Below are positions 1-4,580 of a stretch of DNA of 8,323 nucleotides, piece after piece. The position numbers and the translations under genes were made by a program. Position 1 is the first letter of the stretch; each line of letters begins with the position of its first letter. The stretch spans positions 1-8,323 of the forward strand of contig DNFL01000346.1 of NCBI GenBank assembly GCA_003486945.1. Reading direction: 5' to 3'. This DNA is from Hyphomonas sp. Its GTDB lineage: Bacteria; Pseudomonadota; Alphaproteobacteria; Caulobacterales; Hyphomonadaceae. The notes beneath the pieces are model-generated. The model searched no databases and was not told the DNA's origin. It was given only the letters and a program-made list of their open reading frames with translations.

Positions 1-1
1 C

Positions 2-307
2 TCCAAGACCAAGATCGTGCGCGCGCTGACCGTCATCACCGGCTTCACGCCGACCTACCAGAACGGCATCCGCCCCTGGCTCGGCCACAAGAACTTCGCC
101 GCCCTGATGCGGCGCCTCGCGCAGATCTATCCGGAGATCGAGGTGCGCAGCCTTGGCAAGGGCAAGGTCGAAGTGATCTGGCGCGATGGCGGCGGCGCGC
201 CGAGGCCGGCGGCACCCGAGGCGGAAGAAGCGCCGCGCGAGACGGCCCGATCGCAAGGCAGCGAAGATTACGAGCCCGCCCAGCGCCCGCTCACAAGTCC
301 CGCCTGA
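2..307 (+). CDS. 3' end of an unrecognised gene (partial at left edge)
   Basis: The reading frame is open from the left edge to a TGA at 305-307, leaving about 101 C-terminal residues. A GTG at 17 is in frame, but the frame continues upstream of it, so the true start is probably outside the window. The first 60 or so residues look like a compact folded domain rich in basic and aromatic residues, with RPWLGHKNFAALMRRLAQ followed by a short strand-like end (GKGKVEVIW). The last 40 residues are a low-complexity Ala/Pro/Glu tail that looks disordered. The helix-then-basic-strand ending loosely recalls a winged-helix or OST-HTH-like domain, but this is only an impression and I assign no function. 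The gene ends 83 bases before serS. I am confident it is coding, because G+C-rich codon use and residue composition are protein-like, but not of its identity. Confidence 0.6.
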   Translation, partial: SKTKIVRALTVITGFTPTYQNGIRPWLGHKNFAALMRRLAQIYPEIEVRSLGKGKVEVIWRDGGGAPRPAAPEAEEAPRETARSQGSEDYEPAQRPLTSPA

Positions 308-390
308 CCATCCGTCAGTGGACAGAAGGGGGCGGCGCGGATTAGAGCCTTGCCCCGTATCCTGAATTCCATTCCAGACCCGAGTTTCCC

Positions 391-1692
391 ATGTTCGACA
401 TCCGCGCGATCCGCGACAATCCCGAGCCCTTCATCCGCGCCTGGAACCGCCGCAAGGCGGGGCTGGGCGATGAATCGGTGAAGAAGATTCTGGAGCTTGA
501 TGCGAAATGGCGCGCGGCGACCTCCGCCAAGCAGGAAGCCGAGAGCGCGCGCAACGCGAACTCGAAACTGATCGGGCAGGCGAAGGCAAAGAAGGACGAG
601 GCCGAAGCCGCGCGCCTGATGGCGCTGGTGGCGGACGCGAAGGCGACCATTGAGAAAGCCGGCGAAGACGAAGAGAAAGCCCGCAAGGCGCTCGACGATG
701 TTCTGATGGGTCTGCCGAACCTGCCGCTCGATGAAGTGCCGGAAGGCACGGATGAGCATGGCAATGTGGAGAAAGGCCGCTGGGGCGAGCCGAAACTGAT
801 CAACAATCCCAAGGACCATGCCGATCTTGGCGAGGCGCTGAAAGGGGCGGGCGGCTTCTCCCTTATGGACTTCGAAGCCGCCGCGCGGATGAGCGGCGCG
901 CGCTTCGTCGCGCTGCGCGGCCAGATGGCCCGGCTCGAACGCGCGCTCGCCAACTTCATGCTGGATATTCAGACCACGGAGCATGGCTATCAGGAAGCAA
1001 GCACGCCCATTCTGGTTCGGGCAGAAGCGCTCCTTGGTACCGGGCAATTGCCTAAGTTTGAAGAAGACATGTTCAAGACCACGAGCGGGCACTATCTGAT
1101 CTCGACGTCGGAAATTTCACTGACTAATCTCGTCCGTGAACAGATCATCGAGGCGTCGCAGTTGCCGCTACGCTTCACCGCGCACACGCCGTGCTTCCGC
1201 TCCGAAGCCGGCAGCGCCGGTCGCGATACGAAGGGCATGATCCGTCAGCACCAGTTCTACAAGGTCGAGCTCGTTTCCATTGTCGCGAACGAAGAAGAGG
1301 GCCTTGCTGAACTGGAGCGGATGACCGGCTGCGCCGAGGAAGTGCTGAAACGTCTCGAACTGCCCTTCCGCCGCATGCTGCTCTGCACCGGCGATATGGG
1401 GGCAGGGGCGCGCAAGACCTACGACCTCGAAGTCTGGCTGCCCTCGCAGAACACCTACCGCGAGATTTCCTCCTGCTCCTATTGCGGCGACTTCCAGGCG
1501 CGCCGCATGGACGCGCGCTACCGCCCCGAACCGAAAGTGAAAACCGAGTTCGTGCACACCTTGAACGGCTCCGGCCTCGCGGTCGGCCGCACGCTGGTCG
1601 CGGTGCTGGAGAATTATCAGAACGCGGACGGTTCGATCACGGTGCCGAAGGCGCTTGTCCCATACATGGGCGAGGTTGATGTTATCCGGTGA
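391..1692 (+). CDS. serS: Seryl-tRNA synthetase
   Basis: Cytoplasmic class II aminoacyl-tRNA synthetase that charges tRNA-Ser (and tRNA-Sec where present) with serine using ATP. Its 433 residues match the usual family length of about 425-430. The N-terminus [12 protein letters not shown] is the family signature start, which fixes the ATG at 391 even though no clear Shine-Dalgarno precedes it. Residues 27-105 are charged and Ala-rich, as expected for the antiparallel coiled-coil arm that grips the long variable arm of tRNA-Ser. The catalytic domain follows: the serine-binding TSE loop at 239-241, motif 2 starting [14 protein letters not shown] at 269 with the ATP-binding Arg270 and Glu272, and motif 3 [16 protein letters not shown] at 392-407. 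[11 protein letters not shown] (372-382) is the usual pre-motif-3 segment. All key residues are present, so the enzyme should be active. The gene converges with the small minus-strand lipoprotein gene, with 31 bases between the two stops and no convincing terminator there. Confidence 0.98.
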   Translation: MFDIRAIRDNPEPFIRAWNRRKAGLGDESVKKILELDAKWRAATSAKQEAESARNANSKLIGQAKAKKDEAEAARLMALVADAKATIEKAGEDEEKARKALDDVLMGLPNLPLDEVPEGTDEHGNVEKGRWGEPKLINNPKDHADLGEALKGAGGFSLMDFEAAARMSGARFVALRGQMARLERALANFMLDIQTTEHGYQEASTPILVRAEALLGTGQLPKFEEDMFKTTSGHYLISTSEISLTNLVREQIIEASQLPLRFTAHTPCFRSEAGSAGRDTKGMIRQHQFYKVELVSIVANEEEGLAELERMTGCAEEVLKRLELPFRRMLLCTGDMGAGARKTYDLEVWLPSQNTYREISSCSYCGDFQARRMDARYRPEPKVKTEFVHTLNGSGLAVGRTLVAVLENYQNADGSITVPKALVPYMGEVDVIR

Positions 1693-1704
1693 AGGCGCTT
1701 GTCC
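1647..1704 (+). repeat. 14-bp direct repeat spanning the serS 3' end
   Basis: GAAGGCGCTTGTCC occurs exactly at 1647-1660, inside the last codons of serS, and again at 1691-1704, starting within the serS stop codon region. The copies are 44 bases apart. The 9-base core GCGCTTGTC occurs a third time at 1731-1739, inside the 3' end of the opposing lipoprotein gene. The 44-base offset is not a multiple of three, so the second copy is not a coding repeat. It may be a remnant of a local duplication or of the event that joined the two gene ends. Function unknown; chance is possible in G+C-rich DNA. Confidence 0.5.
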
Positions 1705-1723
1705 TTCGCCAGTCTCGGCGGCG

Positions 1724-2071
1724 TCAGAACGCGCTTGTCTCCTCAAGGCATTTTGACAGTCGCGCTTCGAAGGCTGACTTCGCCACAGATTTGCAAATTT
1801 CCATCGCCTGCTGACCGGCTGGAGTGGTTGACTGGGCCTCGTTTATCGCCGCTGCGCAAATGTCTGCCGATTGTTCGAGCTTCGCGAGCGATTGCTCATA
1901 GCATACCTTCGCGGCCTGCTTTTCTCTTTCCACGTTCGAAGTTGTTTCGTTCACGAACAATCCGGAATCCGCAACTGTGTGGCTTCCGGTTTGTTGAGCG
2001 CAAGCAGCAATGCCCAGACAAAGTGACAGCGCTATTGCTGCATGATGTGTGCGGACTTTCAAAACACCCAT
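1724..2071 (-). CDS. Small predicted lipoprotein with twin CX14C motif
   Basis: A 115-residue exported protein of no family I recognise. Residues 1-24 (MGVLKVRTHHAAIALSLCLG, then IAAC) form a basic N-region, a hydrophobic core and a lipobox I-A-A-C. Signal peptidase II would therefore cleave before Cys24 and leave a lipid-anchored protein of about 92 residues. The residue after Cys24 is Ala, not Asp, which by the common +2 rule favours the outer membrane. Residues 48-112 are helix-rich and hold four cysteines at 57, 72, 93 and 108. The spacing is symmetrical, C-X14-C, X20, C-X14-C, with a Thr-Thr-Pro-Ala-Gly turn (82-86) at the centre. This fits an antiparallel helical hairpin stapled by 57-108 and 72-93 disulfides (inference). 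The start at 2071 is supported by AAGGA at 2081-2085, nine bases upstream. The gene lies 63 bases downstream of the related gene at 2135-2506, probably in one operon. Its base composition is lower in G+C than that of its neighbours. Confidence 0.8.
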   Translation of the reverse strand: MGVLKVRTHHAAIALSLCLGIAACAQQTGSHTVADSGLFVNETTSNVEREKQAAKVCYEQSLAKLEQSADICAAAINEAQSTTPAGQQAMEICKSVAKSAFEARLSKCLEETSAF

Positions 2072-2080
2072 CGATGTTCT

Positions 2081-2085
2081 TCCTT
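2081..2085 (-). promoter_or_regulatory. Shine-Dalgarno of the small lipoprotein gene
   Basis: Read on the minus strand, AAGGA (within AAGGAAGAA) lies nine bases before the ATG at 2071. It is one of the better ribosome binding sites in the window. It supports both translation of this minus-strand frame and the choice of a start that gives a complete lipoprotein signal peptide. Confidence 0.7.
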
Positions 2086-2134
2086 AAGGCTCGCTATCGG
2101 CGCCGTGAGGTCTCTCATCAAGCCAATCGATCTC

Positions 2135-2506
2135 TCAGTTCAATCCACATTGACTCAAGCAGTTCAGATAAGAACTCTCAGCAGTCTGAATGCAGGCGTT
2201 TCGGGCGCTCATCCCAGCTACAGGATTGTCGTCGGGGATAGTCTCAACACAGATACTGATGGAGTTAAAATACCGCGTTGTGCAGCGTTCCACGCACATC
2301 TGCACCCGCTCATACTCATTTTCTGATGTGGGGTTGAAACGTTGCCATCTGACGGAAGTAATGTTGTTGGAAAAAGTGTTTGGATCGTAGGTTCCCGAAC
2401 TGCATGCAGCAGGATCGGAACTCAAACACGAAGCGAATGCAGGTGTAACTGATACCAAACCAGCAACGCAGGAGACGGCTACCAATCTTGTAAGTTTCGT
2501 TCCCAT
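2135..2506 (-). CDS. Small secreted cysteine-rich protein, predicted helical hairpin
   Basis: A 123-residue exported protein with no family I recognise. The frame is open to an ATG at 2563, but the ATG at 2506 is preferred. It places MGTKLTRLVAVSCVAGLVSV at the N-terminus with an AFA|S signal peptidase I site after residue 25, it has GGAA six bases upstream, and a candidate promoter -10 box covers the upstream ATG. A lipobox reading (F-A-S-Cys27) is possible but poorer. The mature part has Cys27 and Cys35, a linker rich in Asn and Ser, then six cysteines at 71, 75, 86, 105, 116 and 120. Their spacing is a mirror image: CX3C-X10-C, X18, C-X10-CX3C. On a helix each trio falls on one face, so three disulfide rungs across a helical hairpin are plausible (inference). 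Aligning this half with residues 56-109 of the neighbouring lipoprotein matches the outer and inner cysteines plus a central Ala-Gly and a Leu-Ser-x-Cys ending, suggesting distant paralogy. It is the promoter-proximal gene of the pair. Confidence 0.77.
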   Translation of the reverse strand: MGTKLTRLVAVSCVAGLVSVTPAFASCLSSDPAACSSGTYDPNTFSNNITSVRWQRFNPTSENEYERVQMCVERCTTRYFNSISICVETIPDDNPVAGMSARNACIQTAESSYLNCLSQCGLN

Positions 2507-2558
2507 CTCAGATTCCGTTCTGGGGGTTGCGTATCCAACTTTTATCTGTTTGCCGGCT

Positions 2559-2588
2559 ATCATAGAGTTGAACGAAAAGAAAGGTTAA
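2559..2588 (-). promoter_or_regulatory. Candidate sigma70 promoter for the minus-strand gene pair
   Basis: On the minus strand TTAACC (2583-2588, four of six matches to TTGACA) is followed after 18 bases by TATGAT (2559-2564, five of six matches to TATAAT). Transcription would start near 2552, giving a leader of about 46 bases before the ATG at 2506. The start lies downstream of the in-frame ATG at 2563, which argues against that ATG being used. The site is in the A+T-rich gap between this gene pair and the divergent surE gene. It is a prediction from consensus only. Confidence 0.4.
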
Positions 2589-2636
2589 GTAGCAAAATAT
2601 ACAAAGCGGATTGAGACAAAAAGCTGAGCTCAAGAC

Positions 2637-2662
2637 CCCCTCTCCCGTAAACGGGTGAGGGG
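2637..2662 (+). repeat. REP-like palindrome in the surE leader
   Basis: An inverted repeat with arms CCCCTC-T-CCCGT and ACGGG-T-GAGGGG, separated by two A bases. It makes 11 base pairs with one internal T-T mismatch. It ends 15 bases before the surE ATG and just before its likely ribosome binding site (AAGGA, 2669-2673). Palindromes of the CCCTCTCCCG type are scattered in many proteobacterial genomes as REP-like intergenic repeats, and this one looks like a member, but a single copy in the window cannot show that. As RNA it would form a hairpin next to the surE start. There is no T-run, so it is not an intrinsic terminator. Confidence 0.6.
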
Positions 2663-2677
2663 AGATAGAAGGATAGA

Positions 2678-3439
2678 ATGCGCATCCTCCTCACCAACGA
2701 TGACGGCATCAATGCCCCCGGTCTCGCGATCCTTGAGGATATCGCCAAGGAGCTGTCCGACGATATCTGGATCGCCGCGCCGGAGGAGGAGCAGTCCGGC
2801 AAGGGGCGGGCGATTTCGCTGACGCAGCCGGTGCGGGTGCGCAAGGTGGGGGCGAAGGCGTGGGCGGTTTCCGGCACGCCGTCGGATGCGGTTCTGCTGG
2901 CGACGAAGGAGCTGATGCCCGAGCCGCCGGACCTTGTGCTCTCCGGCGTCAACCGCGGCCAGAACATTGCCGAAGACACGAGCTTTTCCGGCACGGTGGC
3001 CGCCGCGATGTTCGGCATGCAGATGGGCATTCCTTCCATCGCGCTGAGCCAGGCGCAGAACTTCCGCGACCGCGGCTCGCTGCCCTGGGCAACGGCAAAG
3101 GCATGGGGCGCGCGCACGCTGCGTCCGCTGCTGGAGAAGGGCTGGCCGGATTCGGTTGTGCTCAACGTGAACTTCCCGGATGTCGAGCCCGGCGATGTGC
3201 GCGGCATCCGCATCACGCGGCAGGGCGCGCGCGACGAAACCATCCTGCACACCGACCGGCGCGAAGACCTGCGCGGCAATGACTATTATTGGATCGGCTA
3301 TCGCGGAAAACTTTCCCGTCCCGATGAAGGCACGGACCTGCGCGCCATCTATGAGGGCTATGTTTCGGTCTCGCCCCTGCATGTAGACTTGACGCACGAG
3401 GCGTTCCTGCAAACCCTGCGCGAGACATGGCAGGACTGA
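2678..3439 (+). CDS. surE: 5'/3'-nucleotidase SurE
   Basis: Metal-dependent survival protein SurE, a nucleoside 5'/3'-monophosphate phosphatase (some members also act on exopolyphosphate). It works in the cytoplasm and is linked in other bacteria to stationary-phase survival. Its 253 residues match the family length. The N-terminal signature MRILLTNDDGINAPG supplies metal ligands Asp8 and Asp9. Ser40 in EQSGKG and Asn92 in SGVNRGQN complete the expected metal site. GTPSD (66-70) and SFSGTVAAAMFG (102-113) are further family blocks, and the C-terminal GYVSVSPLHVDLTH (227-240) is the usual swapped tail. All metal-binding residues are present, so it should be active. The start is set by the conserved N-terminus, with AAGGA four bases upstream, a rather short spacing. 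The gene's last 13 bases overlap pcm, a pairing common in Proteobacteria that implies coupled translation. Confidence 0.97.
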   Translation: MRILLTNDDGINAPGLAILEDIAKELSDDIWIAAPEEEQSGKGRAISLTQPVRVRKVGAKAWAVSGTPSDAVLLATKELMPEPPDLVLSGVNRGQNIAEDTSFSGTVAAAMFGMQMGIPSIALSQAQNFRDRGSLPWATAKAWGARTLRPLLEKGWPDSVVLNVNFPDVEPGDVRGIRITRQGARDETILHTDRREDLRGNDYYWIGYRGKLSRPDEGTDLRAIYEGYVSVSPLHVDLTHEAFLQTLRETWQD

Positions 3440-4080
3440 TCGCCGACCCGTTCCGCGCTGCGCGGCTCTTGCTGCACCTCCGGCAGGAGGGCGTGACCGA
3501 TCCGCGCGTGCTGACCGCGATGGAGACCATCGACCGGGCGGCTTTCGTGGATGACGAGGCTCTCGCCCCGCTCGCCTTCGAGGACGGCGTCCTGCCGATC
3601 CCGTGCGGGCAGATCATCCTGCGGCCGGCCGCGACGGGGCATCTGTTGCAGGCACTCGCCCTGCCGGAGGAGCGGACGGCGCGCGTGCTGCTTGTCGGAT
3701 TTGGCTCGGGCTATTCCTCCGCGCTGGCCGCAAGCCTTGCCGGGCAGGTCTATGCCATTGATCGCTATGCCACGCTGGTCAACGAGGGCCGTGCACGGCT
3801 GGAGCGCCTCGGCATCAGCAATGTCACCGTCTGCCAGGAAGACGGCCTGAATGGCTGGCCGGAGCGGGAGAGTTTCGACCGGATCGTGCTGATGGGCGCT
3901 GTCAGCGACGTGCCCGAAACGCTGCTCGCCCAGCTGGCGAAAGGCGGCCGGCTGATCGCCCCGGTTGGCGAAGGCAAGGGTCGCAGTATCGCGATATTCA
4001 CCCGTGAGGGCGAAATCGCCCGCACCCCGTTCTTTCAGCAGATTCCCCCCTTTGCTGAGGGGCGGGCCGGAACCATGTGA
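3427..4080 (+). CDS. pcm: Protein-L-isoaspartate O-methyltransferase-like protein
   Basis: A 217-residue SAM-dependent methyltransferase of the Pcm family. Family members methylate L-isoaspartyl residues formed by protein ageing and so start their repair. The fold shows motif I VLLVGFGSGYSSAL (87-100) for SAM binding, the acidic residue after strand 2 at Asp112 (VYAIDRY), EDGLNGWP with FDRIVLMGAV (138-159) for motif II, and GGRLIAPVG (173-181) for motif III. The N-terminal helices and LAFEDGVLPIPCGQ (49-62) align with the family. One oddity stands out: the substrate loop, typically GQTISQP with a key Thr-Ile-Ser, reads GQIILRP at 61-67, so the Thr and Ser are replaced. It may be a divergent paralogue with altered or lost isoaspartyl activity. 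Position right behind surE with a 13-base overlap supports the pcm identity. No strong ribosome binding site is visible at 3427, consistent with translational coupling. Confidence 0.88.
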   Translation: MAGLIADPFRAARLLLHLRQEGVTDPRVLTAMETIDRAAFVDDEALAPLAFEDGVLPIPCGQIILRPAATGHLLQALALPEERTARVLLVGFGSGYSSALAASLAGQVYAIDRYATLVNEGRARLERLGISNVTVCQEDGLNGWPERESFDRIVLMGAVSDVPETLLAQLAKGGRLIAPVGEGKGRSIAIFTREGEIARTPFFQQIPPFAEGRAGTM

Positions 4081-4097
4081 CACCCTGCAGGGGGCGT

Positions 4098-4126
4098 TTG
4101 CCAAGGCCAGCCCCCCTCGCTATACG
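4098..4126 (+). promoter_or_regulatory. Candidate sigma70 promoter for yajC-secD-secF
   Basis: TTGCCA (4098-4103, five of six matches to TTGACA) and TATACG (4121-4126, four of six matches to TATAAT) are separated by exactly 17 bases. Transcription would start near 4133, about 37 bases before the yajC ATG. The site falls in the 89-base gap between pcm and yajC, the largest gap in the plus-strand run from surE to secF. This suggests the export genes can be expressed independently of surE-pcm. The evidence is consensus match and placement only. Confidence 0.5.
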
Positions 4127-4155
4127 GCAGGCTGTTCAGGATAACGGCTGGATTC

Positions 4156-4161
4156 GAGGAG
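4156..4161 (+). promoter_or_regulatory. Shine-Dalgarno that sets the yajC start
   Basis: GAGGAG at 4156-4161 lies eight bases before the ATG at 4170. The same frame is open back to an ATG at 4077, overlapping the end of pcm. That start has no such site and would add 31 residues not seen in YajC proteins. It would also lie upstream of the predicted promoter. Confidence 0.8.
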
Positions 4162-4169
4162 ATACGGGC

Positions 4170-4538
4170 ATGCGGAACAAACTGGCAGCGGCAATCGCCG
4201 CCATGACTTTGATTGCGGCTCCTGCCTTCGCCGGCGCGGCCCCCCCTCCCGGCGGGTCGATCCTCACCCAGCTCCTGTTCTTCCTGCCGCTGATCCTGAT
4301 CTTCTACTTCTTGCTTATCCGCCCGCAGCAGCAGCGCGCCAAGAAGCACGCCGAAATGGTCGCCGCCATCAAGCGCGGCGACACGGTCGTCACCTCCGGC
4401 GGCCTGATCGGCAAGGTCAACAAGGTCAGCGACACCGAGATTTCGCTTGATCTCGCCGACAATGTACGCGTCCGCGTGATCCGCCAGATGGTCATCGAAG
4501 TGCGCAACAAGGCCGAGCCGGTTCCTGCAAACGACTAA
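4170..4538 (+). CDS. yajC: Sec translocase accessory subunit YajC
   Basis: Inner-membrane component of the SecDF-YajC complex, which associates with SecYEG and aids late steps of protein export. The protein has 122 residues. The diagnostic core is a hydrophobic membrane segment (about 31-50, SILTQLLFFLPLILIFYFLL), the RPQQQRAKKH basic motif (51-60), and a small cytoplasmic beta domain beginning GDTVVTSGGLIGKV (70-83). There is an extra N-terminal segment: residues 1-21 look like a signal peptide, with MRNKLAAAIAAMTLIAAPAF followed by Ala and a possible cleavage after AFA, then a Pro-Gly linker. If it is cleaved, the mature protein has the classic single-span YajC shape. The gene is followed after 42 bases by secD, the standard order, and is preceded by a strong ribosome binding site and a candidate promoter. 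Confidence 0.96.
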   Translation: MRNKLAAAIAAMTLIAAPAFAGAAPPPGGSILTQLLFFLPLILIFYFLLIRPQQQRAKKHAEMVAAIKRGDTVVTSGGLIGKVNKVSDTEISLDLADNVRVRVIRQMVIEVRNKAEPVPAND

Positions 4539-4580
4539 CGGCGCGGCCCGGGCCCTCCCGGCTGACATCTGGAAAGCACC

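Noticed and set aside
308..390. Promoter for serS in the gap before it
   Set aside because: A TTGCCC at about 350 and a TATCCT at about 358 exist, but no pair has acceptable spacing.
268..1092. 274-codon minus-strand open frame across serS
   Set aside because: It is antisense to a fully conserved serS and has an Arg/Ala/Gly-rich shadow composition typical of G+C-rich DNA.
1691..1707. GAAGG-N7-CCTTC hairpin after serS as a terminator
   Set aside because: Only five base pairs and no T-run on either strand, so it is too weak to call.
2072..2134. Separate promoter for the lipoprotein gene
   Set aside because: The best minus-strand pair, TTGATG-N17-GATAGC, is weak. Read-through from the upstream gene is simpler.
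1699..2241. 180-codon plus-strand open frame
   Set aside because: It lies antisense to the lipoprotein and part of the secreted-protein gene, has no recognisable domain or ribosome binding site, and the opposite strand has a signal peptide, a lipobox and a good Shine-Dalgarno.
2564..2677. Plus-strand promoter for surE
   Set aside because: TTGAAC (2568-2573) and TATACA (2598-2603) are 24 bases apart, too far for a sigma70 pair, and no better pair was found by eye.
2560..3279. 239-codon minus-strand open frame across surE
   Set aside because: It is a Ser/Arg-rich shadow of surE, and its C-terminal PSPVYGRGG stretch is just a translation of the REP-like palindrome.
4089..4117. AGGGGGC / GCCCCCCT inverted repeat after pcm as a terminator
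   Set aside because: Only six or seven base pairs around a 14-base loop, no T-tract follows, and it overlaps the predicted yajC -35 box.
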